Made by a program: the position numbers and the translations under genes. Shown in pieces: positions 23,269 to 33,881 of a DNA stretch of 64,000 nt. The notes beneath the pieces were generated by a model, which did no database searches, had not been told where the DNA came from, and was given only the letters and a program-made list of their open reading frames with translations. The number at the start of each line of letters is the position of its first letter. The first letter of the stretch is position 1. Source of the DNA: Pedobacter psychrotolerans (lineage in GTDB: Bacteria > Bacteroidota > Bacteroidia > Sphingobacteriales > Sphingobacteriaceae); NCBI RefSeq assembly GCF_004340665.1, contig NZ_SLWO01000009.1:1-64000 (forward strand), written 5' to 3'.

Positions 23269-25722
23269 ATGAAATCAATCCTGACTATTTTCCTTTCCAT
23301 CTTAATGCTTACAGTTGTTGCACAGAAGAAAACCATTATTGGCAAAATTACCAGCAACCAGCAACCATTAGAAAATATTAACGTTAAAATAATGAGTACC
23401 AACCAATCTACCAAGTCGAATAGTTTGGGAGACTATCAACTCAATACGTTTGGGAAGGCAGATGTAGTGATTCAGTTTTCAGGGATAGGGTATCAGTCAG
23501 CAAAAGTTAAAGTATCAATCATTGGAGATAGCCTTCGGTATAATATTGACCTTAAAACCCAGGCAGCTGATTTAAATGATGTGGTGATTACTGGTGTGAA
23601 CCGGGCAACGGCATTGCGTAAAAGTCCGGTGCCTATTGCCGTACTATCCAAAAAGACAATGGATCAAAATGTAAATACCAATTTAATTGATGCCATTGTA
23701 AAGGGGATTCCCGGTGTAACGGCAGTAACAACTGGTCCAAATGTTTCTAAGCCATTTATTCGCGGTTTAGGTTATAATAGAGTACTTACTCTATACGATG
23801 GTTTAAGGCAGGAAGGCCAGCAATGGGGAGACGAACATGGTATTGAAGTGGATGAATATGGTATATCAAGGGCTGAAGTAGTAAAGGGCCCGGCAAGCCT
23901 GACTTACGGTTCTGATGCATTGGCTGGTGTAATCAACATGATTCCACTGAATCCTATACTCGAAGACGGAGAATTACAAGGTGATTTCACCACAAACTAC
24001 CAAAGCAATAATGGACTCATCGCCTCATCTTTAGGGTTAGCTTACAGAAAAAGTGATTGGAAATATACGTTCAGGGCGAGTGGAAAAACCGCACATAATT
24101 ATCAAAATAAAGTAGATGGATTGGTGTACGGAACGGCCTTTCGGGAATATAATTTATCGGCAAGCGCAAGGGTTGATAAAAGCTGGGGTTATTCAAAAAC
24201 AGCCATTACCTATTACGATAACTTAATGGAAATTCCGGATGGGAGCAGGGATTCTCTCAGTAGAAAATTTACCAGGCAAATTCTGGATAATGGCGATGAT
24301 ATTAAAAACAGACCAATAGTTCCAGATGATCAATTAAATAGCTACGCGATTAATCCCTTACATCAGCACATACAGCATTTTAGGTTTTATAACACCAGCA
24401 ACTTTAAGTTGGGTAACAGTGACTTAAATGTGCTGATTGGTGGACAACAAAGTATTCGTCGAGAATACAATCATCCAACAGCGCCAGATCAGGCAGGTTT
24501 GTTTGTCATGCTGAATACTTTAAATTACGATATTAAATACAATCTTCCTGATTTTTCTGGAATTGAAAGTACAATCGGTATCAATGGGATGTTCCAATCT
24601 AACAGGAGTAAAGATGCTACCGATTTCCCCATCCCGGATTACAATTTATTTGATGTAGGCGCTTTCTTTTTTGCCCGGAAATCTTTTGGAAAGATTGATG
24701 TTTCTGGTGGTTTTAGAGCAGACAGGCGGAATATGGAATGGAAAAATTTCTATGTCGCTTCAAATCCTCAAACAGGTTTTGGTGAGAAAGTTAGTGAAGA
24801 TGCTGCTGCTTCGAATTTACAATTTCCTGCATTTGAAAAAAAATATTACGGCCTATCTGGTAGCTTGGGCTTAACTTATAACATTTCAGAAAAACTGTTA
24901 ATTAAGGCAAATATTTCCAGAGGATACAGGGCACCAAATATTACTGAAATTGGCTCTAACGGACTTGATCCGGGTGCACACATTGTTTACTTAGGCAACA
25001 GAACTTTTAAACCAGAATTTAATTTACAGCAAGATTTAGGTGTGATTGCCTATCTTCGAGATGCTGATTTAAGTGTTGAAGTTTTTAATAACCACATTCA
25101 GAATTATATCTATCAATCACGTTTAACAGATGAAAATGGTAATCCGGTTGTGCTAGTTCCTGGAAATCTGACTTATCAATATCAACAATCAAAAGCGCAA
25201 CTCTATGGTGCTGAAGTAAGCATCAATTTGCATCCATCGCAGCTTAAATGGTTAAGTTTTAATAATAGTATGGCTTATGTAGTTGGCCTGAATAAGAACC
25301 AAGACCTATTAGATCTGCATGGCAGTGAAGCAAAGTATTTACCTTTTATTCCACCATTGCAAATTCGTTCTGAACTTAAGGCAACCGCGCAAAAGTACAT
25401 TGGCTTTTTAAATAAACCTTATGTAAAAGTGGATGCATCTATTTTTGCAGATCAGGATAAGTTTTATGCCTTGGACAATACTGAAACTTACACGAAAGGA
25501 TATACTTTATTTAACGCAGGATTTGGTTCAGCAATTCTGTCTGGAAAAGGAAAGGTACTAATGAATATTTTTATACAGGTCGATAATGTATTTAACGTGG
25601 CCTATCAATCACATTTAAACCGCTTAAAATATTTTGAATACTACAACTCATCACCAAATGGAAGATCAGGAATTTATAACATGGGTAGAAACTTTAGCTT
25701 TAAAATGATTATTCCTTTTTAA
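23269..25722 (+). CDS. TonB-dependent outer membrane receptor
   Basis: 817 residues. Signal peptide (to V-V-A-Q, residue 19), a carboxypeptidase-regulatory-like (CarboxypepD_reg) domain at about 20-105, plug domain about 120-225 (V-P-I-A-V-L-S, G-L-G-Y-N-R-V-L-T-L-Y-D-G), then a 22-strand barrel ending in F-S-F-K-M-I-I-P-F. Short barrel size (not SusC-like) and no SusD partner argue for a metal or siderophore substrate. The plug carries Q-Q-W-G-D-E-H-G-I-E-V-D-E. Together with the upstream COG0523 gene and the metal-repressor-like palindrome this suggests zinc or another divalent metal; not proven. Confidence 0.85.
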   Translation: MKSILTIFLSILMLTVVAQKKTIIGKITSNQQPLENINVKIMSTNQSTKSNSLGDYQLNTFGKADVVIQFSGIGYQSAKVKVSIIGDSLRYNIDLKTQAADLNDVVITGVNRATALRKSPVPIAVLSKKTMDQNVNTNLIDAIVKGIPGVTAVTTGPNVSKPFIRGLGYNRVLTLYDGLRQEGQQWGDEHGIEVDEYGISRAEVVKGPASLTYGSDALAGVINMIPLNPILEDGELQGDFTTNYQSNNGLIASSLGLAYRKSDWKYTFRASGKTAHNYQNKVDGLVYGTAFREYNLSASARVDKSWGYSKTAITYYDNLMEIPDGSRDSLSRKFTRQILDNGDDIKNRPIVPDDQLNSYAINPLHQHIQHFRFYNTSNFKLGNSDLNVLIGGQQSIRREYNHPTAPDQAGLFVMLNTLNYDIKYNLPDFSGIESTIGINGMFQSNRSKDATDFPIPDYNLFDVGAFFFARKSFGKIDVSGGFRADRRNMEWKNFYVASNPQTGFGEKVSEDAAASNLQFPAFEKKYYGLSGSLGLTYNISEKLLIKANISRGYRAPNITEIGSNGLDPGAHIVYLGNRTFKPEFNLQQDLGVIAYLRDADLSVEVFNNHIQNYIYQSRLTDENGNPVVLVPGNLTYQYQQSKAQLYGAEVSINLHPSQLKWLSFNNSMAYVVGLNKNQDLLDLHGSEAKYLPFIPPLQIRSELKATAQKYIGFLNKPYVKVDASIFADQDKFYALDNTETYTKGYTLFNAGFGSAILSGKGKVLMNIFIQVDNVFNVAYQSHLNRLKYFEYYNSSPNGRSGIYNMGRNFSFKMIIPF

Positions 25723-25793
25723 TCAAAATTGATAACTGCGATTTGAAAATCCATTTTGGAAAAATATTTTGGATTTTTCTATATTTATGAAAT

Positions 25794-26234
25794 ATGGAAG
25801 AATCATTAAGTGAACAAAGATTAGGATTTCTAAGGCAATCTATTGGAAAGGTGATGACCAATTCACCTTCAAACTATATGAATTGGTTGGCTCCGATACT
25901 GATAAAAGCTGAAAGTGGAGTTTTGGTTTGTCAGTATACCATTCGTAAAGAAATGACTAATCCTTATCATATTTTACATGGCGGCGTAACAGCTGGCATT
26001 ATTGATGATTTGATTGGCGCAACAGTTTACACTATGGGCCTGAATGATCGATACACCACCGTAAATAATTATATAGATTATTTTGCGCCAGCGGTAGAAG
26101 GTGATGAAATCAGAGCAGAAACTTCCATCATTAAAAAAGGAAAAACGATTTTGAACTTACAATGTGAGGTCTTTTTGCCCTCAAAAAAGCGCCTGATTGC
26201 AAGAGGATATTCAAACATGTTAAACATAGGTTAA
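25794..26234 (+). CDS. PaaI-family hotdog thioesterase
   Basis: 146 residues with the hotdog-fold signature H-G-G-V-T-A-G-I-I-D-D-L-I-G, the PaaI/YigI-type active site where the acidic residue on the long helix and the preceding HGG loop hydrolyse acyl-CoA thioesters. C-terminal N-Y-I-D-Y-F-A-P-A and E-V-F-L-P are also typical. Stands alone; substrate unknown. Predicted cytoplasmic. Confidence 0.82.
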   Translation: MEESLSEQRLGFLRQSIGKVMTNSPSNYMNWLAPILIKAESGVLVCQYTIRKEMTNPYHILHGGVTAGIIDDLIGATVYTMGLNDRYTTVNNYIDYFAPAVEGDEIRAETSIIKKGKTILNLQCEVFLPSKKRLIARGYSNMLNIG

Positions 26235-26334
26235 CATATTCCCGATTGCTTTGCGATTATTTATTAATTCCTTTAAACTAACGAAACATTCTGCGTTGTA
26301 ACTTGTTGTATCTTAACCAAAAATATAATGAGCC

Positions 26335-26577
26335 ATGTTAGAAAATTATTCATCCCTGCAATTCATTGTGAGAGGCAAGATTTTTAAAGGATTTTGCATG
26401 CGCATTCAAGACGATTTTCATGAAACTTATGCTGTTGTTTTAGACGGCTACCATTCATTTTGTATCTGGTTAGATAATAAAAGTGAAAAATGGTGTGCTT
26501 CTAAAAATGTAGCTATTGATCCAGATGCCATTGATGAAATTATTAACAGAATTTCTATTCCACCACAAGTTTCTTAA
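26335..26577 (+). CDS. Small hypothetical protein
   Basis: 80 residues, soluble, acidic at the C-terminus. Sequence pattern (L-Q-F-I-V-R-G-K-I-F-K-G-F, W-L-D-N-K-S-E-K-W) suggests a small beta-rich domain. No family is recognised. It is followed by a strong terminator, which supports its being a transcribed gene. Confidence 0.55.
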   Translation: MLENYSSLQFIVRGKIFKGFCMRIQDDFHETYAVVLDGYHSFCIWLDNKSEKWCASKNVAIDPDAIDEIINRISIPPQVS

Positions 26578-26600
26578 AAGTCTGACTTTAAAATGCTCAT

Positions 26601-26649
26601 AAACTTAAAAAATCCCTGATCTTATCGAGATCAGGGATTTTTTAAGTTT
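26601..26649. terminator. Strong bidirectional terminator
   Basis: Two perfectly complementary 22-base arms (26601-26622 and 26628-26649) around loop TATCG. The core TCCCTGATCT/AGATCAGGGA is flanked by A and T runs on the two sides, so it can stop transcripts from both the 80-residue gene and the converging transporter gene. Confidence 0.9.
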
Positions 26650-26687
26650 ATACACTTTCATTCTCATCGTTAAATAATATTGATACT

Positions 26688-27959
26688 TTATCCGAAAAAC
26701 AAATAACAAATTCCAATTGCTGTACATACCCCAACTAAATCCGCCAGAAGCATAGATCCGATGGCATACCTGGTATTTTTGATTTGTACAGAACCGAAAT
26801 AAACGGCTACCACATAAAAGGTAGTATCTGATGCACCCTGAAAGATGCCTGATAATCGGCTTGCAAAAGAATCAGCACCGTAGGTTTCCATCGTGCTTAC
26901 CATCATTCCTCTTGCAGCTCCGCCACTTAAAGGCCTGATTAATGCGGTAGGCAAACCTTCCACAAATCTGGTATCTGTTCCCAAATAAACAAAGATGTTT
27001 TTAATTCCATTGATGACCACATCAAAAGTACCACTTGTACGCAATAAACTAATGGCTACGAGCATACCCACCAAATAAGGGATGATGTTAATCGCCGTTT
27101 TAAATCCATCTTTTGCACCATCTATAAAGGCATCAAACACATCAATTTTTTTGTATAACGCACCAAGCACAATTACAAAAAAGATAAATAGGATCAGTCC
27201 ATTACTTAATAAACCAGAAAAAGACTGAATACCAGTGGCATCTAACGACCGGATGTAAAGTACGAGACTGGCAATAATAGCCGATAAACCTAAAATCCAA
27301 CCGATTACAACGGGTTGCAAAAGGTTAATTTTCTGTTTAAATGAAACAATAAGCATGGCTGCCATAGTACCAACAAAAGTTACAATTAAACAGGGAATAA
27401 AAACATCTGTAGGATTTGAAGCATTCTGGGAAGCACGGATTGCAATAACACTTACCGGGATTAAACTCAAACCAGCCGCATGCAAACATAAAAACATGAT
27501 CTGGGCATTGGATGCTGTATCTTTATTAGGATTAAGTTCCTGTAGACTTTCCATTGCCTTTAAACCAAATGGGGTTGCAGCATTATCCAGTCCAAGCAAG
27601 TTTGCTGAAAAGTTCATGATCATATGTCCCATAGAAGGATGACCTTTTGGAATATCAGGAAATAATTTAGAAAAAAATGGGCCAACAATTCTAGACAATA
27701 AACGGATACCGCCTGCTTTCTCAGCGATACTCATTAACCCCATAAATAACGCTAATATGCCAATAAGCTTTAAACAAAGTTCTACCGAAACCCAGCAAGT
27801 TTGAATGATGCCATCTAATTTAAGTGGATTTGCAGCGTCATCGGCCTTACCAATCACCATCCAGTTGAAAATATCGCTTTGTCCGAAAAAGAAACATTTT
27901 ATACCCGCTACTACAATTGCAACGATTATAAACGCAGACCAGATTCTACTTAATGCCAT
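26688..27959 (-). CDS. SpmA/SpmB-like fused nucleoside-recognition membrane protein
   Basis: 423 residues with about ten membrane helices and two Gate/nucleoside-recognition repeats, as in proteins that fuse spore-maturation-like SpmA (residues 1-200) and SpmB (about 230-423). Markers are N-F-S-A-N-L-L-G-L-D-N-A-A-T-P-F-G in the first half and R-P-L-S-G-G-A-A-R-G in the second. The organism group does not sporulate, so the name is historical; the substrate is unknown. No close partner gene. Confidence 0.82.
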   Translation of the reverse strand: MALSRIWSAFIIVAIVVAGIKCFFFGQSDIFNWMVIGKADDAANPLKLDGIIQTCWVSVELCLKLIGILALFMGLMSIAEKAGGIRLLSRIVGPFFSKLFPDIPKGHPSMGHMIMNFSANLLGLDNAATPFGLKAMESLQELNPNKDTASNAQIMFLCLHAAGLSLIPVSVIAIRASQNASNPTDVFIPCLIVTFVGTMAAMLIVSFKQKINLLQPVVIGWILGLSAIIASLVLYIRSLDATGIQSFSGLLSNGLILFIFFVIVLGALYKKIDVFDAFIDGAKDGFKTAINIIPYLVGMLVAISLLRTSGTFDVVINGIKNIFVYLGTDTRFVEGLPTALIRPLSGGAARGMMVSTMETYGADSFASRLSGIFQGASDTTFYVVAVYFGSVQIKNTRYAIGSMLLADLVGVCTAIGICYLFFG

Positions 27960-28072
27960 TAGGTTTGTTTAGTTATATTTTAATGGGATGAAAATACCCT
28001 TTTTAAATGAAAGTGCCAAGTGGAGTACGGAGTCTTCAGTCTGGAGTCTAAAGTATATATTACGCTAATAAA

Positions 28073-28118
28073 AAAAGTCCATAGTCTGATCACTTTCGCG
28101 CTCCAGACTATGGACTTT
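28073..28118 (-). terminator. Hairpin terminator of the S9 peptidase gene
   Basis: AAAAGTCCATAGTCTG (28073-28088) pairs with CAGACTATGGACTTTT (28103-28118). On the minus strand the stem is followed by a T run, 23 bases after the peptidase stop. Flanking AGTCTGGAGTC and GACTCAGGACT units are simple intergenic repeats of the same flavour. Confidence 0.75.
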
Positions 28119-28140
28119 TGACTCAGGACTTAAGACTTAA

Positions 28141-30999
28141 CTAAGGTTTCTCGTCGGTTAATTTGAAACCCCAGGTTTTTCCTTTTTCTGTGGCAGGGAT
28201 TCCACTTGTCATCCACACTGGCGCTTTCGCACCCTTAAGGTAGTGATCAAAAAATTGTTGCTCACGAATCTGAATATCTTTACGGTTTTGACGCTGAACT
28301 AAATTATGTGCTTCGCCGTTGTAATTTAACATCCAAACGGGTTTGCCCAGGCGACGTAAGCCTGTAAACATTTCAATACCCTGATACCATGGCACCGCTC
28401 CATCTGCATCATTTGCCATCACCACTACTGGTGTATTAACTTTAGGAAACATAAATAATGGAGAGTTTTCTATGTATAGTTCTGGCTTCTCCCACAAGGT
28501 GGCACCAATTCTACTTTGGGTTTTTTCATATTGAAACTGGCGATTCATGCCTGTTTCCCAACGAATTCCACCGTAAGCTGAAGTCATGTTCACTACAGGC
28601 GCACCTGCCCAGGCGGCGGCGTACATATTATTTTGTGTGATCAGATATGCCACCTGATAACCACCCCAGCTTTGACCCTGAATACCAATTTTGGTTCCAT
28701 CTACCCAACTGTTTTTCTTGAGGCTTTCTACGCCGGAGTTAATATATTCCACAGCTGATTGTCCTGGATGTCCGCTTTCATATCTAATATCAGGTGCAAA
28801 AACCAGGTAACCATTACTTACAAAAAATGAAATATTGAGACGGGAAGGCGTAGGGGCAGGTGCCTGATAATTGTATAAGCCATCCGTTAATTTTTCATAG
28901 AAATAAGCAATCATTGGATATTTCTTATTGGGATCAAAATTTTCCGGTTTGTATAAAATACCTTCTGCCTGGTAGCCTTTAGGGGTAGTCCATTTTACCA
29001 ATTCTGCAGTACCCCAATTATAATTCTGTTGCTGTTGATTAGTATTGGTTAACTTCGTTTCTGTTTTAAAATCAGTAGTGACATATACATTTGGCGATTC
29101 TACATAATTTGCTTTATCATAAATGTAAGTTTCAGCATCCTTCGCTTTTGCTAAATTAGAATACTTATATTTCGCCATCACCATCATTTCAGGTGCTTTA
29201 ACAGCACCCACGTTTGTGCGATAGAAACCATTTTCTTTAGTCACGTTATTAAAAGCATTTAGCCAAATGACTTCGTTAGATTTTACAAATTTAGAATCTA
29301 CATTTCTTTCAGATCTATTTTCTGGCAATACCCTTTCGTAACGGAAAGTAATTTTATTGGCCCTGCCGAAACCTGCTGTAATGTTTTTTGGTGCTGATTT
29401 TCCATCTGGTGAAAAGGACCACAAATCATATCTGTCATTTAGGATAACAGCTTTATCATCTGCCGTCCAGGTAGCAATTCCATAAGCCGATGGAAGATTA
29501 GGAACATCATTATCTTCATCCACGAATTTTACATCTAAACTTTCAGTAAGTGCGGTTACTTTTGAAGTTGAAACATTATAGGTATACCAATTGCCATTCT
29601 TTCTGTCAAAATACAACACATAATTACCACCTGGAGATGACATGGCGTAGCCATTCAATTCAGCAATAATCTTCTTACGCTGACCATTTTTGGTATCAAC
29701 TAAATAATAGTCTTTAGCGGTTGAACCACTCCATTGGGATTCAATTCTATGTCCAAAATCTGTTGTGGCCAAAACAGCATCTGCATTCCCTTCGGCAATA
29801 AGGCTGGCATCTGGAACTGTTAAATCAGTTAATGGAATCACTTTAGGATCGCTACTATAAACATCAATCACCGATAAATAACTTTTTTTGCCATCACGAT
29901 CAACATTTTTTAGTTGCATCGGCTGTAAGTAATCATCTTTATAATTCCAGACATCAACTTTGGCTACTTCAAAATCTACAATGGTGGTGTCTTTTGGACT
30001 TTTAACAGGTGAGATGCCAAAAAATAATTTCTTTCCATCCTTACTAAAAGTCACTTTTCCATCACCATTAACCGACCATTTTGCTGGTAATCCTGGCATA
30101 TCAAAATCGACTATGGTTTGTGCGGTATCTAAAGTTAAAGAATTGTAGTAGACATTGTAATTCTTTATTTCCTGCTTTTCAGGACTTTGTTCACCTACGA
30201 ATGCCAGATGCTCACTTTCTTCATCAAAGGCGAAATTTTTAAAACTACCTTTCCCCTTAATCAAGGTTTTTGAAGTACCTTTTTCAGTATTTAATAAAAA
30301 TACACCTTGAGGTGCCGTTTTATCTTTTTTAGATCCACTACAGGTATATACAATTAGTTTACCGTCTTTACTGATGGCGTAATCGGTTACAAATTTAAAG
30401 GTCTGATCGGCTCCGGTAATTAGATTTTTAACCACCAAATCAGTTCCCTCTTCAGTTTTGCCTTTTCCAGCAGGTTCATCAGCTATAAAATCCATAGCTG
30501 AATCTTTATTATCAGCAGGTTTTGTAACTCTTTTAGCAGTATCTGGCTTTTCTGTGAGGTAAGCCATTACACCCGAACCTTCTTCAGGAAACTTAAATGA
30601 TTTTACACGTGCAACTTTAGTGATTGTATTTGTGGTGAGGTTGGCAATGCCCAATGAATCTTTCGGCATTTCTTCGGGCTTTTTCTTCTTAATTTTAGCC
30701 TGGCGGATATCTTTATTGAATGGGCGAATGCTGAATACCGCAAATTTTGAATCATTGCTAAACTGTGCATTCATTCCTCTGGGAATAGTTAGCTTAGCAT
30801 TGGTTTTGAGGTTGTTCAAGTACAATTGTGCATCACCTTCTTGCTGCAGAACACCGTACATTGCCCAGGAACCATTATTTGATAATTGCTTAAGGCCAAC
30901 TGATTCCCAGGTATCATATACCGTATGATCTAAGGGTTTCTTTTGTGCATAAGCAAAGTTGACAACTAAAAATAGAATGATAGATAGTCTTTTCTGCAT
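28141..30999 (-). CDS. S9-family prolyl oligopeptidase-like exported peptidase
   Basis: 952 residues, signal peptide ending near F-A-Y-A-Q (residue 19). The first 650 residues form a beta-propeller; the C-terminal alpha/beta-hydrolase carries the nucleophile S777 in G-Q-S-W-G-G, acid Asp in N-D-A-D-G-A-V-P-W and His in G-E-A-H-N-L. These are the marks of the S9 (DPP IV/acylaminoacyl peptidase) group. Probably periplasmic and used for peptide scavenging. Longer than usual because of extended propeller inserts. Stands alone. Confidence 0.85.
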   Translation of the reverse strand: MQKRLSIILFLVVNFAYAQKKPLDHTVYDTWESVGLKQLSNNGSWAMYGVLQQEGDAQLYLNNLKTNAKLTIPRGMNAQFSNDSKFAVFSIRPFNKDIRQAKIKKKKPEEMPKDSLGIANLTTNTITKVARVKSFKFPEEGSGVMAYLTEKPDTAKRVTKPADNKDSAMDFIADEPAGKGKTEEGTDLVVKNLITGADQTFKFVTDYAISKDGKLIVYTCSGSKKDKTAPQGVFLLNTEKGTSKTLIKGKGSFKNFAFDEESEHLAFVGEQSPEKQEIKNYNVYYNSLTLDTAQTIVDFDMPGLPAKWSVNGDGKVTFSKDGKKLFFGISPVKSPKDTTIVDFEVAKVDVWNYKDDYLQPMQLKNVDRDGKKSYLSVIDVYSSDPKVIPLTDLTVPDASLIAEGNADAVLATTDFGHRIESQWSGSTAKDYYLVDTKNGQRKKIIAELNGYAMSSPGGNYVLYFDRKNGNWYTYNVSTSKVTALTESLDVKFVDEDNDVPNLPSAYGIATWTADDKAVILNDRYDLWSFSPDGKSAPKNITAGFGRANKITFRYERVLPENRSERNVDSKFVKSNEVIWLNAFNNVTKENGFYRTNVGAVKAPEMMVMAKYKYSNLAKAKDAETYIYDKANYVESPNVYVTTDFKTETKLTNTNQQQQNYNWGTAELVKWTTPKGYQAEGILYKPENFDPNKKYPMIAYFYEKLTDGLYNYQAPAPTPSRLNISFFVSNGYLVFAPDIRYESGHPGQSAVEYINSGVESLKKNSWVDGTKIGIQGQSWGGYQVAYLITQNNMYAAAWAGAPVVNMTSAYGGIRWETGMNRQFQYEKTQSRIGATLWEKPELYIENSPLFMFPKVNTPVVVMANDADGAVPWYQGIEMFTGLRRLGKPVWMLNYNGEAHNLVQRQNRKDIQIREQQFFDHYLKGAKAPVWMTSGIPATEKGKTWGFKLTDEKP

Positions 31000-31286
31000 T
31001 TTTTAAAATAGATTAATAAGTTGGTTGTGATTTGAAGCTTCTAAAATTGGAAATTTCTGGCTCATTAAGAAACATGTATGCCAAATATTACAATAGGTTA
31101 ATTTGATGAAATAAAAGATCAATGTTTAATCTTGGTGTTTGTAAAAAACTCATTACATTAGAGGCGATAAAAAGTAAATACAATTATCTAACTAATTATT
31201 AACTGATGCGTATTTTGCTGGTACATCTGCAAAATATTTATGCAAAATGAAACCTTGAATGGTATTTGTTATCTGATCTCTTTTCT

Positions 31287-33878
31287 ATGATTTATAAAGC
31301 GAAGTCATTTTTATCCCGGTTAGTTTACAACAAATTTTTTTGGCAGTTTTTTCTAGCCATTTTTATGCTTTGTACCGCTGTGTTTTTTATCCACGGTCAA
31401 CATATAGAGATTTTAGAAATTAAAGCGCAATTAAATACCGCTGTACCCAGCTATATTGGGATAGGGGTTTTACTTACCATTTTATATATAGTAGCCCAAG
31501 GGCAAATGTACGTGCATAGTTTTAAAGCCTTAAATGTGCACATGGGATTGCGCAATGCGATTGTACTTTTTTTAAAACGGAATCTGATCAGCATTTTTCT
31601 TCCTGCAGGTGGGTTCTCATCACTGATATTCTTCACCAAAGAAATAGAAGAGGAAGGTATTTCAAAATCCAAAATTCACCTTTCTTCTACTCTTTTTGCC
31701 TTCTGTGGGATTCTTTCTGTGGTTATTGTGGCCATACCGGTTTTGGGAATAGCCCTTTTAACCACCAAACTAGGTCTGGTTGAAATTTTAAGTTTTGCAT
31801 TTCTGCTTTTATTAACCGCATTTTTATTTGTAGCCATTTACTCCATTTCAAAAAAAGGGTGGGCGTATCAATGGCTTTCCAGGTTAAGACCATCTTTATC
31901 AGCTGTATTAGATGATATGGTTGACGAGCGCATCAGTAGAAAGCACTTTTGGTTAACATTATTGATCTCTATCGGAATTGAATGTATTGGTATTCTTCAC
32001 CTGTACATTTGTATGCTCGCCTTAGGATTTAATGCCAGTTTACCTGCTGCAATTATCGGCTATATTGTAATGGTCATTTTATTAATTTCTTCGCCATTTC
32101 TCCGTGGCCTGGGAACGATAGAGGTTTCATTAACCTTTATCCTGAGTCAGTTTGGTTTTCCAATCATTGCTGCCGCTACCATTACCTTAATGTTCAGGTT
32201 TTTCGAATTTTGGCTCCCCCTTATTGGAGGCATTATTAGTTTTATTACCAAAAAAGACAGCATAGTTTTAAGAATCCTTCCTGCATTTATCATTCTCATC
32301 CTCGGTGTAGTAAATATTATATCTTCTATTACTCCAGCTATACCAGCAAGATTGCGTTTGGTTAGAGATATTTTTCCTGAAGATTTAGTAGTAACCAGTA
32401 ATGCGTTGGTTTTAATATTTGGATTAATTCTGGTAATGATCAGTGTCTTTTTGCTACAGGGATCTAAAAGGGCATGGTACGTTGCCGTATCTATAACTTT
32501 GTTTTCTGTTTTAGGACATTTATTCAAAGCGGCTGATTATGAAGAAGCAATATTAGCTTTATTGGCATTTTCATCTCTGTTCTATACCCGGGCAAATTAC
32601 AAGCTTAAAACACATCCTAAATTTGTTCAGGTTGGATATCCTGTGTTTATATTCGCTATCCTGGCCGTTTTTGCCTATGGAGTAATTGGTTTTTACTTTA
32701 TTGATAAACGGCATTTTGGTGTTGAATTTCAATTTGTAGATTCAGTTAAGGCTGTTTTAAAAGTGATATTTTTTATAGATGATCAGGCTTTACATCCTTT
32801 AACCAAGTTCGGATTACATTTTGAACAATCCATTTATTGTGCCAGCGGACTGGTAATTTTGTTTATAATTTTTAGTTTATTAAAGCCCTACTTTTTTAAG
32901 CCATATAATACTCCGAAAGACTTTGAAGATGCCGAAAACCTTTTACAACAAAAAGGATCATCTGCCTTGGATTACTTTAAAACCTACCCAGATAAGTTTA
33001 TCTATTTTAATGAAAGCCGAACTGCTTTTATCAGTTTTAAGATTACCCGCCATTTTGCTTTAGTACTGGAAGATCCTGTTGCCGAATCAACGGAGGAGAA
33101 ACTGTCCATGATTAGGCAATTTGAAAAGCGCTGTGAAGAAACTGGCTTCATTGCGGCATATTACCGCGTTCCTGAAGAATCATTATCATTTTATAAATCG
33201 ATAGGGAAAAAGTTTATCCCGATAGGAGAAGAGGCTGTTTTAAACCTGGAAACTTTTACCATGGATGGAGGTAAGATGAAAACCACCAGAAGTGCGATCA
33301 ACAGATTGAGCACTGAAGGCTTTATTTTTAAAGTTTATGAAGGGCCACAAAAAGAAGGACTTTTGCAAAAATTACAAACCGTTTCTGATAACTGGCTTAA
33401 AGATCTCAATCAAAAAGAAGTGGCTTTTACACAGGGCATTTTTGATAAGAGCATTTTAAAAAATCAAACTATTTTAACAATAGAAGATCAGGAAGAAAAG
33501 ATTTATGCTTTTTTAAACCTGATTCCTGATTATGCCATGGGTGAGGCTACGTATGATCTGATCAGGAAAGAAACAGATGCACCTAACGGGGTTTTGGATA
33601 TGCTTCTGGCCAAAACTTTTTTATATCTTAAAGAACAGGGGTTCACTAGTGTAAATATGGGATTGGCACCGTTATCTGGAATTGATGGGGTTGATGTTAC
33701 ACAGAAAACCATTAAGTACGCTTATGATAATTTAAAGGTCTTTGCCCAGTTTAAAGGGTTACGCCGGTACAAAGAAAAGTTCTATCCCGAATGGAAGAAG
33801 AAATATTTGGTTTACAGTCACCATTATCATCTATTACAAGTGCCTAGCGCTTTGAAACGTATCTCTGAAGGTAGTTAA
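31287..33878 (+). CDS. mprF: MprF-like bifunctional phosphatidylglycerol aminoacyltransferase/flippase
   Basis: 863 residues from ATG 31287; an upstream TTG is less likely. The N-terminal part (about 1-345) is the multi-helix flippase domain (UPF0104/LPG_synthase_TM), more helices reach about 545, and the rest is the DUF2156 GNAT-like synthase domain (about 560-850) with M-G-L-A-P-L-S-G-I. MprF transfers Lys or Ala from tRNA to phosphatidylglycerol and flips it, lowering surface charge and giving resistance to cationic peptides. The amino acid used cannot be read. It converges on two VirJ-type hydrolase genes. Confidence 0.85.
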   Translation: MIYKAKSFLSRLVYNKFFWQFFLAIFMLCTAVFFIHGQHIEILEIKAQLNTAVPSYIGIGVLLTILYIVAQGQMYVHSFKALNVHMGLRNAIVLFLKRNLISIFLPAGGFSSLIFFTKEIEEEGISKSKIHLSSTLFAFCGILSVVIVAIPVLGIALLTTKLGLVEILSFAFLLLLTAFLFVAIYSISKKGWAYQWLSRLRPSLSAVLDDMVDERISRKHFWLTLLISIGIECIGILHLYICMLALGFNASLPAAIIGYIVMVILLISSPFLRGLGTIEVSLTFILSQFGFPIIAAATITLMFRFFEFWLPLIGGIISFITKKDSIVLRILPAFIILILGVVNIISSITPAIPARLRLVRDIFPEDLVVTSNALVLIFGLILVMISVFLLQGSKRAWYVAVSITLFSVLGHLFKAADYEEAILALLAFSSLFYTRANYKLKTHPKFVQVGYPVFIFAILAVFAYGVIGFYFIDKRHFGVEFQFVDSVKAVLKVIFFIDDQALHPLTKFGLHFEQSIYCASGLVILFIIFSLLKPYFFKPYNTPKDFEDAENLLQQKGSSALDYFKTYPDKFIYFNESRTAFISFKITRHFALVLEDPVAESTEEKLSMIRQFEKRCEETGFIAAYYRVPEESLSFYKSIGKKFIPIGEEAVLNLETFTMDGGKMKTTRSAINRLSTEGFIFKVYEGPQKEGLLQKLQTVSDNWLKDLNQKEVAFTQGIFDKSILKNQTILTIEDQEEKIYAFLNLIPDYAMGEATYDLIRKETDAPNGVLDMLLAKTFLYLKEQGFTSVNMGLAPLSGIDGVDVTQKTIKYAYDNLKVFAQFKGLRRYKEKFYPEWKKKYLVYSHHYHLLQVPSALKRISEGS

Positions 33879-33881
33879 ACC